From NCBI GenBank assembly GCA_037349315.1, contig JBAIAC010000026.1, forward strand, positions 6,572,001 through 6,636,000: a stretch of DNA of 64,000 nucleotides, written 5' to 3'. Positions 54,201 to 62,764 of this stretch are shown here, one piece after another. The position numbers were made by a program, and so were the translations under genes. The stretch comes from Chelydra serpentina (Eukaryota; Chordata; Testudines; Chelydridae). Below the pieces are notes generated by a model that saw nothing but the letters and a program-made list of their open reading frames with translations, ran no database searches and was not told the origin of the DNA. Each line of letters starts with the position of its first letter. The first letter of the stretch is position 1.

Positions 54201-57200
54201 CTAGCCTGTTACTCTGAGATGTAGCTTAGTGTCCCGAAGGAGGATGGGGGAAATTAAGACTCTCCAAAAAAGAATGCGTTTCTGGTCACATTCCCAACCT
54301 GACTGGATTCTGGAATGGAGCCACCGTGCCAGATAGCATCAGGAATATCAAGAAGCCCATTGCTGAGTTCTCTTGCATGGATAAGGATAGTGAAGCAGTG
54401 GAACGGGTTACCTGGGGAGGTTGTGGAATCTCCATCACTGGAGGTTTTTAGAGCAGGTTGGACAAACACCTGTCGGGGGTGGTCTAGGTTTACTTGGTCC
54501 TGCCTCAGCACCGGGGCTGGACTGGATAACCTTCCAGCCCTATGTTTCTATGAGGGAGTCAATCACTAGGGTGCATATTACCGGCCCATGCAGCTTGTGA
54601 GCCAGCACGTGGTCTAGCAAGACTGTAGTTCAAACTCTGGGGCAGGGGACATGAACAGAAGTTGGGTACAGGGAACAGTGACCCAATTAAAGCAGTTTGA
54701 GCTGTGGGCACGCGATCCACTAACACAACTGCGGAGAGTCCCACACTGCCATGATGCTGCAGAACCACCAGGCACTGACGCAGCAGCCTTTCATCAGATG
54801 CAGCGTGGCCAGAGCACTGGACTGGGACTTAAGAGACCCGGATTCGATTCCCAGCTCTGCCAATGACTTGCTGGGTGACCTTGGCAAGTCATTGGCACAT
54901 ACTCTCTGTGCCTCAGTTTCCCCACTGTAAAATAGTATCCCTTTCCCAGACCTGCTTTGTAAAGTGCTTTGAGATCTACTGATAGGCATTATCACCTCCT
55001 TGGCTGTTGGGAGGAGGAGAATCTTTCCTTGCTGCTGTAAGGTGGGACTGGGCATAGACGGTTCCTTTCCTCCATCTATGGGCAGGGAGTGACTCGGCAA
55101 TGAAGCTCCCAAGTAGAACAAGGAGCACCCTGCCCCAGAGACATGCTGCTCTGAAAGAAACATCACTGTAGTTGCTTCCTGCTCATCATGCATCATCTGT
55201 AAAGGGGAAGCGGTTTCCCAGCAGAGTTCAGATAAGCGATTAACCCAGAGATTGCAGCCGGTCAGAACTCCTCATCGTGAAAAACTGAATCTGTTCTCGG
55301 TTTTAAATTTAAAAAGAGATTCTTCTGGGGGCGGGCCCGAGAAGTGCTAGTGTTGCTGTTTCTCTTTTTTCCTGATCCTTCCAGGGGCTGGGGAAGGGGA
55401 GGAAAATGGGGGGAGGGGGAGAGAAACAGGGGCTAACATTTTTTAATTGAAAAATCTGCATTTTTGTCCAAAGCCATTTTTCATCAATGCTGGCATCCTT
55501 CTCTTCTCCCCGCCCCCCCTCGTAAAAATCCCCAACCTCTACCTGAGACTGCATCCGGCACCTACATTTGAATCCCCCTGTGTAAAGCCGGACATCTCAA
55601 GGGAAAAGCCTTCTCCACTGAAAGACCATGTACTGCTGGCATCTCAGGGTGTAAAACTCCCCAGGCTGACTTGGCTCTTGGACTTGCTCCCCTCTCCCCC
55701 GCTGCAGGTGTCCCCATGATGAGACCGTGATGTACATCAATGCTATCGGAAACAGCACCATGGCAAAGTTCCGCTTCCAGATGTTCCAATTCATCAACTA
55801 CTCGGCGGTGTTCCTGCACTGCCGAGTCCGCCTGTGCCTCCCCGATGGCCCCGAGCCCTGTATGAAGGTGAGGTCCCCTCTGCCCCCCTCACTGCGAGTG
55901 GGACTTGGTGGAGACCCTTCTCCTCTGAGCTACTTTCGCTGCGGCAGAGGGCTCTGCTCTGACCCGACACTGGATTCAGCTAACCGCTGGCTACAGGCCT
56001 CTCCCTGTGGAATTGTCCCTTAACAATGAGAATCCATTGGACCTGCTCTCTTTAAGACTTGCCTCCCTTGTGGGGCCTGTAAATCAGATAGTGGGACCCG
56101 CACATGAAAGCACTTCTGCAGCATGACCACGTGCAGGCCCCATTAACGGCCCTTATCACTGTCTATCTGCCTTACTACAGTGCCTAGGACCCCACAGGCC
56201 AGGACCCCGCCGTGCTAGGCAGGGTACAAACACAGACCAAAGAGACTGGCCCTGCCCCCAAAGAGCTGACAATCTGTGCTGGGCCTTAGATTTGCTCCCA
56301 GTTCTTTTAGCAGCTCTCTGGCTCTCCTTGCTTCCAGAAAGAACAGAGCACGACATTGCTTCCTCTTAAGGGGCAGCTGCCCAGTTATGGAGGGCCTCTT
56401 CTCCTTTCCCTCGGAGCTCCAAGATTACATTATGGAGTGCTTTTACTTTAACCTCCCCTTTAATGATAGCTGGTTCCATCCAGTTTATTGGTCTGCCTGG
56501 CTGCTGGATAAATGAACTGAGAACATCTCCTGTAGCTTGTGGAAGTTTCCTGGGACCAAGCAAGTGGAGGCTTTTCACTGCCAGTAAGTTGGGCTTGATA
56601 TCCAGAGGAAGGGCTCTTCCAACACAGCATGGGAGGAGAAAAAGCAAGAGTCCCCTCCTGCCCCCATGTCCTAGCTTTCTTCCCTCTGTTCCGCTCACAG
56701 CAATGTCCCAGGAAGTCAAAGAGCAAGAGAGCACTTGAGGAGGACTACAAGAAGATTGTCTCTTATGGACCCATCCATCTCCTCGCCTCTCCCCTTTCTG
56801 GAGTACGGAATGCTGAGTTGGGGACAAAACTGCAGGACCTTTGGGGTACGTATGTCCCTTCCTGGATAACTGTACAAAGCCAGATGAGTAGGAACAGTCC
56901 AATCACACTTCCCCCTGTTGCATATAGCCATTAGAGGAGGCTGCTAAGATCTCTCCCCTGCAATGTGGCAGTTTGGGGTCTTTCAGACTGGCACATCTCA
57001 ATGCTCCTATGTTGTGTTCTCCAGTGACTAGAAGTCTCAAGATGTAGAATGTGTATAAAGAGCCTAGTCTGCCCCCACTGAATCTGCCTCCTCCTACGCC
57101 AGATGTCTGCCATGGCACAGGGTCACTTGGAAGACCAGGGAATGGCTTGGAAGAGGAGAGCTGAGGGCAGGAAGCCTGTAGAATCCAGAGATGGAGCGAT

Positions 57201-58018
57201 TGAGGGCCAGGTTTTTCAAGAGCTTGGAGCTCAGCATGCTGAGTGCTTTTGAAAGTTGATGGGTGCTGGGGTCTCCAGAGAATCTGACCCTAAATGTTAT
57301 GAGTGAGGGACTGATTAAGATCAGGGCTTCAGATTTTTGGTGTTAACTGACAAAGGCCGACAAAACACCCAGATCCAAAAAACAAAATTGGTGTTTATCC
57401 AATAAAATGGTGATTTTTGTACCTAAAGAGCTTGTCTACACGGCGCAGTAATGCAGACTACAGGGATGTGACTTCTCAAGCACACTGTGTTGTGTGGGAA
57501 TTGGTCTGTGTCGACCCTGCTGATGCACACCAAGGTTCCTGAGGGTGCTGTAACATTTGAGGCCGCCCTACATTAATGTGCACTGGCGAACATCACAAAG
57601 ACGACTCACTACAGTATATGAGTGTAATAAGTATTGTGTATAGATGCAAAGTGCCTTGAACACTTCCAATTTTGGGGGCCATCTTCATAAATGGCTAAAA
57701 TTAAGCCCTAATTCAGAGACAGCCCTGATGTACACCGGTCTTATGGGCCGAGTGTGTCTCTGCTGCAATGCAGTGTGTCCTACTCACTGGTGTGGAGATC
57801 AGCAGCCCATGATGGCTCTTGTATGTCACGAGAAGTGACCCCCACCGTCCCAGGCCTACTGCAGTGGCAGGCTCCCTACGAAGGAACACAATTCTGGTTC
57901 TTCCTTGTAACTGCTTTCTTTTTTAGGGCCACACCTGTGGGTTCCTGGTGCCCTGGTCACGCTGATCATAGCTGGCCTCTTCGTTCTGGTTGCTGTCGCT
58001 AAAGCCATGAAGAAATGA
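45212..58018 (+). CDS. ZPD: ZPD-type zona pellucida / egg-coat glycoprotein (nine exons)
   Basis: Nine exons join in phase into a 414-residue secretory precursor. Order: signal peptide (about 1-18, LLLLSALWLPG); one EGF-like domain (Cys 47, 52, 58, 67, 69, 78; TCTCKAGFTGPFC); ZP-N module (Cys 87, 118, 143, 182); ZP-C module (Cys 263, 284, 321, 326, 334, 338); furin-like site KSKR at 343-346; external hydrophobic segment region; transmembrane helix about 393-409; short basic tail. N-glycosylation sequons fall at 139, 150, 213, 298 and 313. This is the layout of polymerising ZP proteins. EGF plus ZP, size and position beside DRC7 point to ZPD, an egg-envelope component known from birds and frogs. 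A uromodulin/GP2-like paralogue is the alternative. Poly(A) signal AATAAA at 58,045-58,050. Confidence 0.8.
45690..45790 (-). repeat. MIR-like ancient SINE fragment
   Basis: CCCAGATGGAGCAAGTGAGG, CAGAAGTTAAGTGACTTGTC and a CAGTGGCAGAG stretch in reverse MIR order. Confidence 0.5.
46813..46879 (+). CDS. ZPD: ZPD exon 2 (signal peptide)
   Basis: EVTVTCLLLLSALWLPGNES then YN plus one base; acceptor GATTTTCAG, donor AATA|GTGAGT. Confidence 0.8.
47513..47680 (+). CDS. ZPD: ZPD exon 3 (EGF-like domain)
   Basis: Completes Thr24, then DLKKPCGRMEEAALRPKR and six-Cys EGF FCFPNPCKHQGVCRVVEE ... TCTCKAGFTGPFC; acceptor CTGCTGTAG, donor CAAG|GTAGGA. Confidence 0.92.
48623..49595. mobile_element. hAT-type element in a ZPD intron, host of a 7SL-derived insertion
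   Basis: Ends CAGTGGTTCCCAAACTTT and AGTTTGGGAACCACTA. Flanks CTTTAGGC (48,615-48,622) and TTCTAGAC (49,596-49,603) agree at five of eight bases, all differences being transitions, so an old insertion is likely. The interior is non-coding. Confidence 0.7.
48739..48959 (+). mobile_element. 7SL-RNA-derived retroposed insertion with 12-bp target duplication
   Basis: From about 48,740 the sequence follows the 5' Alu domain of 7SL RNA: GGTGTGGTGGCGCGCACCTG, TAATCCCAGCTGCTGGGAGG, GGATCGCTCAGGAGTTCTAG, GCTGTGCGCTATG, then GATGTCCGG. The 7SL likeness stops after roughly 115 bases; the following 100 bases (ending CCGATCAGTGACAGTG) I do not recognise. ACCTGAGTATAA occurs immediately before and after the insertion. 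There is no poly(A) tail. It could be a truncated 7SL pseudogene or a composite SINE. Confidence 0.75.
49962..50167 (+). CDS. ZPD: ZPD exon 4 (ZP-N)
   Basis: Completes Asp80, then VVLKLQCEEDHMKMMVRKEV through LCGSMIQ; acceptor TTTTTCCCCAG, donor CAG|GTAAGG. Contains three of the four ZP-N cysteines. Confidence 0.93.
50648..50850. repeat. Hairpin-forming repeat (same family as 16,614)
   Basis: GACTTTTATTGGACTGAATT with CTGTTGGTGAGCGTGACAAG on the left, and CAACAGAAGTTCTTCCAATA on the right, an inverted pair around a TTTCTTCAGACC centre. Confidence 0.6.
52045..52202 (+). CDS. ZPD: ZPD exon 5 (ZP-N end)
   Basis: QNRSHVSYANVMESDIEATG through VVQLPFALTAID plus two bases; acceptor CATGTCAG, donor AC|GTGAGT. 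FSCIYSYERVV holds the fourth ZP-N cysteine. Confidence 0.92.
53148..53393 (+). CDS. ZPD: ZPD exon 6 (ZP-C start)
   Basis: Completes Thr201, then LVKFVVKEGEFNVTMALYET through HDVQHQLIVK plus two bases; acceptor CTCCTAG, donor GG|GTAAGA. Confidence 0.93.
54385..54556 (+). mobile_element. CR1 LINE 3' end
   Basis: Plus-strand frame [20 protein letters not shown], then the tail with GGACTGGATAACCTTCCAGC and CTATGTTTCTATGAG. Confidence 0.8.
54800..54995 (+). repeat. MIR SINE, well preserved
   Basis: CCAGAGCACTGGACTGGGAC, GGATTCGATTCCCAGCTCTG (B box), CTGGGTGACCTTGGCAAGTC, TGCCTCAGTTTCCCCACTG and GCTTTGAGATCTACTG, complete forward MIR order. Confidence 0.8.
55708..55867 (+). CDS. ZPD: ZPD exon 7 (ZP-C cysteine core)
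   Basis: Completes Gly283, then CPHDETVMYINAIGNSTMAK through LPDGPEPCMK, phase 0 end; acceptor CCGCTGCAG, donor AAG|GTGAGG. Confidence 0.94.
56158..56280. repeat. Ancient interspersed repeat fragment
   Basis: CAGTGCCTAGGACCCCACAG, CCGTGCTAGGCAGGGTACAA and GCCCCCAAAGAGCTGACAAT, a common amniote repeat pattern. Confidence 0.5.
56701..56845 (+). CDS. ZPD: ZPD exon 8 (furin-like site)
   Basis: QCPRKSKSKRALEEDYKKIV through LGTKLQDLW plus one base; acceptor CCGCTCACAG, donor GG|GTACGT. The CPRKSKSKR stretch ends the ZP domain at the consensus cleavage site. Confidence 0.92.
57424..57640. repeat. Degraded MITE beginning GCTTGTCTACACGG
   Basis: The CTTGTCTACACGG terminus resembles a MITE family frequent in turtles. 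The partner end is decayed, so limits are approximate. Confidence 0.4.
57927..58018 (+). CDS. ZPD: ZPD exon 9 (transmembrane anchor, stop)
   Basis: Completes Gly385, then PHLWVPGALVTLIIAGLFVL and VAVAKAMKK, stop TGA at 58,016-58,018; acceptor TTTCTTTTTTAG. Confidence 0.93.
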
Positions 58019-58044
58019 GTGATGTCGAGAGAGCACGATTCCTA

Positions 58045-58050
58045 AATAAA
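58045..58050 (+). terminator. ZPD: ZPD poly(A) signal AATAAA
   Basis: AATAAA 27 bases after the stop codon gives a very short 3' untranslated region, as is usual for ZP genes. Confidence 0.8.
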
Positions 58051-58449
58051 CCCGCCACTTGCAAAGAGAGGGCGTCTGTCTGCTTCTTTAAACCAACTTG
58101 TCTGGCTGCTTGTTGAGAGGAGGGACACTGGTATGATGCTCAAATGGTTCAACCACTTGAGTCTCTCGGCTGCTTACGTTCTCTTGTACCTATAGCTGTT
58201 GACAGAATTTCCTGGCATATCCCACAACATCCGAGCCCCCACGCACAAGCGCTGTGCTGATTGTTTCCATAGAGTGGTTAAGCTTTGTCAAAGGTGGTGA
58301 CAGGTGCTGGAGCAGTCCACTAGGAAACCGGATATTAGGGGAGACTTACAAAGGGCAGTGAGGTGCTCCGAGCCCATTATAGCCAATGAGCCGGGTGCTT
58401 AACTCCTAGGGTGACCAGACAGCAAGTGTGGAAAAATCAGGATGGAGGT

Positions 58450-58627
58450 GGGGGGGAGGGATAGCTCAGTGGCTTGAGCATTGGCCTGCTAAACCCAGGG
58501 TTGTGAGTTCAATCCTTGAGGGGGCCACTTAGGGATCTGGGGCAAAAATTGGGGATTGGTCCTGCATTGAGCAGGGGGTTGGACTAGATGACCGTCTAAG
58601 GTCCCTTCCAACCCTGATATTCTATGA
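58450..58627 (+). mobile_element. tRNA-derived SINE with CR1-like tail
   Basis: Head AGGGATAGCTCAGTGGCTTG (A box), GAGTTCAATCC (B box), body GGGATCTGGGGCAAAAATTG, tail GGGTTGGACTAGATGACCG and CCTTCCAACCCTGATATTCT ATGAG. Same subfamily as 28,581 in opposite orientation. Confidence 0.9.
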
Positions 58628-58629
58628 GT

Positions 58630-60060
58630 CTGAGTAATAGGAACCTCTATAAGAAAGACCCCAAAATCAGGACTGTCCCTATAAAATCAGGACATCTAGT
58701 CACCACCCTATTAACTCCTTTGTGCCTCTGACAATACTTCCCCCTGCTCTTCCCTGAGTGTTTCTTAAAGTGGATGGTGATGCACTATGCTGGTTAACCA
58801 CTGAAACAGTCAGGCGCAAATGTTGGTTCCCCAAGGCACTCGCTGAATGGAAACACTTAGGGGAAGAATCATCTGGCTGTTTTGGAAACCAAAACGTAGA
58901 ACTTGCTGACCTGTGTCTAAATCTTCCAGCTGGTCAGTGCTTTGACATCCGCTTCCTCTCCCAGCCACTCCGTGCTGACGAAGTCTGTTCTCGCACGTAA
59001 CCTCTTGACTCCAGTGTCTAGCTGTCTCTCCACCTGACTGCATTTTCAGTGCCGTGGGGCTCATTGATACATGTCATACCCAAGAGACTTGGACTCTTTT
59101 AAACGCCAGCAGTGATGCAGGCCATAATCTTCATAGTTGGAGGTGTTGCTATACAAGCCAAATCTCTACCTGGAGTGAGCTTTATAGCAGGTGTAATGAT
59201 TCACAGAGAACTCAGAGGTTTGGGTGAGTTTAGTGATGTCTGCTGCCAGTTTGGGCACCGTGCACAAATCTGCTGAACTCAACACCTGTAAGTGGTGCCT
59301 CTTTCTCAGGGTCCCTAGGGTATGGGGCTATTTGGAGCAATGTAACGACTCGTGGCTGCTTAAGGGAGAACAGACTTTTTGTAACTAGGTGCAGTTCCAG
59401 AATTCTGCATGGAAACTGTAATGATTTCTCATTTGCATAGGCAAATGAGCACAGTGCAGAGCCTCCCATACAGGAATTCTGAGCTCTGGCCTGTGTATGA
59501 CTATACACTAGGTATAAAAACCACTTGCATTACGTGATCTAGAATTACTCAGTAACAGTTCTCACTACCCCTAAGTACTTCAGGGAATGTTAATGGCATG
59601 TAGGAGAATACTCTGTACATAAGCGGTGAATGAAGTATCTCGTGCAAAGAGCCTGTTTGTAAAAGCAGCAGTAGCGTAGCCGGGGGGGAGCAGGGGGAGC
59701 GGCTGCTCCCCCACTGAGCAGAAGCGGCGCTTTTTTGTGCTTCGACGCCTTTTGCTCCTGCGCTGCAGCCGGAGCAGAGCATTTTTTTTGTTGCTCCCGG
59801 CGCCTTTTTTTTAGCTCCGCTCCCCCTGTGCTCTAAACCCGGCTACGCCACTGAAAAACAGCCATTACATTGAAATCTGTTCCTGTTTCCAACCATGCAC
59901 TTTTCCAGGAGCAGTGCAGATATGGCAACTCAATATCCCAAGGCGAGGAGTAAATAGAGAATACAGAAAGATCTGCTGCCCACAGCCTTCCAATTGTGCT
60001 CAGTATCACACCCTGGAGATGCCCGGTGGCGTCCGAAGGGAATAATCTCATTATGCATAG
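58630..60060. other. Intergenic spacer between ZPD and the ADGRG gene
   Basis: Convergent intergenic region. Apart from the SINE and the 59,669 MITE I see no exon, RNA gene or conserved motif. Confidence 0.5.
59669..59853. mobile_element. 185-bp hAT-type MITE
   Basis: Ends CAGTAGCGTAGCCGGG and CCCGGCTACGCCACTG, inverted with one mismatch. Flanks AAAAGCAG (59,661-59,668) and AAAAACAG (59,854-59,861), one mismatch. Interior has GCTGCTCCCCC and CGCTTTTTT-type repeats. Confidence 0.85.
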
Positions 60061-60076
60061 TGTATTAATTCACGTA

Positions 60077-60082
60077 TTTATT
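60077..60082 (-). terminator. Candidate poly(A) signal of the ADGRG gene
   Basis: AATAAA on minus, 1.16 kb beyond the stop codon. It is the first clear signal downstream, so the 3' untranslated region would be about 1.2 kb. Confidence 0.45.
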
Positions 60083-61241
60083 CAGAAGTCCTCACTTGCA
60101 CATGTACAGTGCCAGGGATTAGAAATGTGCACAGGAGCTTTGGTGGGCTGGGCTAGTGCATAATGCAGTTCCCACTGATGAATGGAAGAGCTGCTTTTTC
60201 GACTCCTGGGGGCTGAGGCAGGAGAGGGAAATAAGTCCGCCCACCAAGCCTCTGCAGCTCTGAGAGATGTGTGCACTGTTTTACCTCTGTATTTGTTGGA
60301 ATCTGCTAAACGGGAATTGTTCCCAGGAGCCAACTTCTTCCCCATTAATATGTAGTGAGAGAGACTCCTGCAAAAGGTGGGATGGAATCCTCTTCGCTGA
60401 TTGCGCTGTAGCTCAGTTAAACTCTCTCCCTGACCCTGTAGTGACTCTAAGCTTGGCAGGCCAGGGGTGAAACTGGAAAGATTTTCCTGCTGGCTCAATT
60501 CCTAACCCCTGGCCCTCTTCTGCCGTAACGAGAGGGGCAAAACTGGGGCTGCTCCAGAGCTTGCCTCCATCAAGCTTATGCCCAGCCATCTCTGTTCAGA
60601 TCTCATTCCTCTTCTCTCTCTCGAGAGGGAGCTTCTTAGAAGAAAAGTCCAATGGGAGTAAGGTGCTTAAATACCTTTGCAGATCTTGGCCTAAGGGAGT
60701 AAGGGGCATTTGTGAGACCCCAAGAAAGCTGTGATGATCTGCAGGGACGTTAGCTGAAGTAGGTGAGATGCCAGTGCTCTAGGCTCGGTCTTCAGGGAAT
60801 CAAGGCCCCTTAATCAGACAGAGAGGCTGGCCCCAGCGAAGGGTTTCTCTTATCGCAAACCAATTCCATGGTGGGGTAAACTGAGCCGTAGCTAGGTAGC
60901 CTGGGGCAAATAACTCCCCTGTGCCCCGGTTCACCCTTCTGTAAAGTAGGTATTATCCTGATCCTCACGCAGTGCATCAGGTTCAGAATGAGGCACAGAA
61001 CGCAGGCCACTTGCATCCAGTTCCCTGCTCTGCCTGCTAGACAGAACTCCTCCCCCCATGGGAAGGTGCACAGAAAGGGGCTCACGTACTGCATGATTGT
61101 GCTTGCCAAGCAAGCCTGAGCGGGGCTCTCCACCTTGCTAGTCCCCTGCCCCTCCCTCTCCGCTCACTGAGGAAGCTACGTGGACTGGGCCCATTCCTCT
61201 GCACTAGCCCCCTCGGCCTGGAGGAGAAGCTGCTGCTACAG

Positions 61242-61354
61242 CTAGCTGTGGGAAGCGGTGGTGACTTTCCCGTTCTTGCCGCTGCTGGAGGAGGAGGTGG
61301 TTGCATCTTTCTTCGGATAGTAGAGGACAGCGAACCAGATGAATATGAAGAGAC
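61242..61354 (-). CDS. ADGRG last coding exon (TM7 end and tail)
   Basis: Completes a Gly codon, then LFIFIWFAVLYYPKKDATTS through KVTTASHS, stop TAG at 61,244-61,242; acceptor GTCTCTACAG. Confidence 0.92.
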
Positions 61355-62764
61355 CTGTAGAGACAGAAAGGCCTCGGTCAGGGGTGGACACATTGGCATC
61401 TGTCCTGCTGGCGAACGCTATGGCTAATGGCCCAGGTACCTTTAGCAGAACAAGTTTGAACCTAGCCTCATGAGCTCATAGTGTGCACAGGTGAAAGCTG
61501 AGAGTGGCTCATACCACGTTCCAGGGGGAATGGCATCTGTCTCCTGCTGCCTCAAGGACTTCCAAGGTGAAGCTGAAGGAAGCTCCTTTTTTATAAATGG
61601 AGATATGCCAATCTCCTAGAACTGGAAGGACCTTGAAAGGTCATCGAGTCCAGTCCCCTGCCTTCACTAGCAGGACCAAGAACTGTCCCCTGACAGATTT
61701 TTGCCCCAGATCCCTAAGTGGCCCCTTCAAGGATTGAACTCACAACCCTGGGTTTAGCAGGCCAATGCTCAAACCACTGAGCTATCCCTCCTCCTAAACT
61801 CACTTGCCCCAGCTGAGCCACTGTTAATGTGCCATCTCTCGCTACAGGGGGGATTCCAAAGCAGAAACCCTGCATGCCACCCCTCCCACCCCCTTAGAGC
61901 TACATCCCTCCCTCCTGGGGCAGGCAGCTCCTTCGCTCTTGCGCTCCTCAGAACGCTGCAGTTTGGCACAGCTCCCCAGAACTGCCCACCTCTTCACTAG
62001 GCAAGGATGGCCTGCAGAGTGGTCCCAGCATGTACTGCTCTAGCTACGAGAGCTCCACACGGCTTTCCATTCCCTTCAAGGTGTAGCACTGTTCTTTGGG
62101 ACCCATAGTGCTAGTGTAACCCACACGCCTCCTGGGTGTGGTGCTCTGTCCCATCTGGTGGCACCGAGACCACTTAGAGTTAAATGAGTCTGCTCTACAG
62201 CCTTCGCTAAGAGCCGGTGGGCTTTTAGCTCATGTAGTAGAGGCTCCTGTACTAAGCTCCCGAGGTCCCTGGTTCAATCCTGCCCGCTGACGACCAGGGG
62301 CTGTCAGCATTACACTAGGGGGTCACCGCTCTCTATTAAAGGGGAGGGCAGCTGTGATCTGGTCCACTCTGAGACACTGCTATGACCCTTGGGTGAGTGA
62401 CTGGGCAAGGCCCAGCCACCACGAGTATGCAGTGCTGCCTGGCTTTGTGCTGTAGCTGGAAGCGGTGCCCTGACCTTGGAGAGAGTTCAGGACTGTGAAG
62501 AGGTACACGGCCGGCACAGACATGGCGCCGTAGGTGAAGAAGGCCAGCCCCCATGTGGCTCCCAGCAGGCAGGAGAGGCCTAGCACTGTGAGGCCTCCCT
62601 TCCAGGCCTCGATTTTCTCCTCCTTCCCCGCGGTGGTGTGCTGCAGGATGAACAGCTTCCAGGCTACAAACGCGAGGACCAGGGTGTTGAAGAGGAGGAT
62701 GAGGCCGAAGTAGCTGCAGTTGGTGACGTAATGGACCACGAAGTGAGCGGAGTCTATCCAGCAC
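61242..62764 (-). CDS. Adhesion GPCR of subfamily G (ADGRG1/3/5 cluster, ADGRG3 most likely by position), last two coding exons
   Basis: The two exons encode the C-terminal 133 residues of a seven-transmembrane receptor. TM5 is in NCSYFGLILLFNTLVLAFVA, TM6 in LTVLGLSCLLGATWGLAFF and TM7 in YLFTVLNSLQGLFIFIWFAV, the LNSLQGxFIFxW signature of adhesion GPCRs. CWID at the start is the end of extracellular loop 2 with its disulfide cysteine. A Ser-rich tail follows (ATTSSSSSGKNGK). Human 16q21 has ADGRG5, ADGRG1, ADGRG3, DRC7 and KATNB1 in this order and orientation, so ADGRG3 is the positional orthologue; sequence alone does not let me separate the paralogues. The N-terminal GAIN region and TM1-4 are beyond 64,000. 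Confidence 0.85.
61597..61794 (-). mobile_element. tRNA-derived SINE with a different CR1-like tail
   Basis: On minus the same tRNA head (GGGATAGCTCAGTGGTTTGA, GAGTTCAATCC) as the other copies, but the tail reads AAGGTCCTTCCAGTTCTAGG and AGATTGGCATATCTCC. A second tail subfamily, in the intron before the last ADGRG exon. Confidence 0.85.
62113..62335 (+). repeat. tRNA-like SINE or repeat
   Basis: GGGCTTTTAGCTCATGTAGT and AGAGG resemble an A box; CCCTGGTTCAATCCTGCC is a B box. Followed by GACGACCAGGGGCTGTCAGC. The cloverleaf is not closed, so this is a SINE-type repeat, not a tRNA gene. Confidence 0.55.
62475..62764 (-). CDS. ADGRG penultimate coding exon (TM5-TM6, start of TM7)
   Basis: CWIDSAHFVVHYVTN through VYLFTVLNSLQ, 96 codons with one base carried in and one out; acceptor CCCTTGCAG, donor CAAG|GTCAGG, a weak but GT donor. 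Confidence 0.92.

Noticed and set aside
58453..58525. Possible tRNA gene (TAGCTCAGTGG, GAGTTCAATCC)
   Set aside because: It is the tRNA head of a SINE: the acceptor stem does not close and a CR1-like tail follows.
62190..62275. Second tRNA-like stretch
   Set aside because: A and B boxes are present but no closed cloverleaf; better explained as a repeat.
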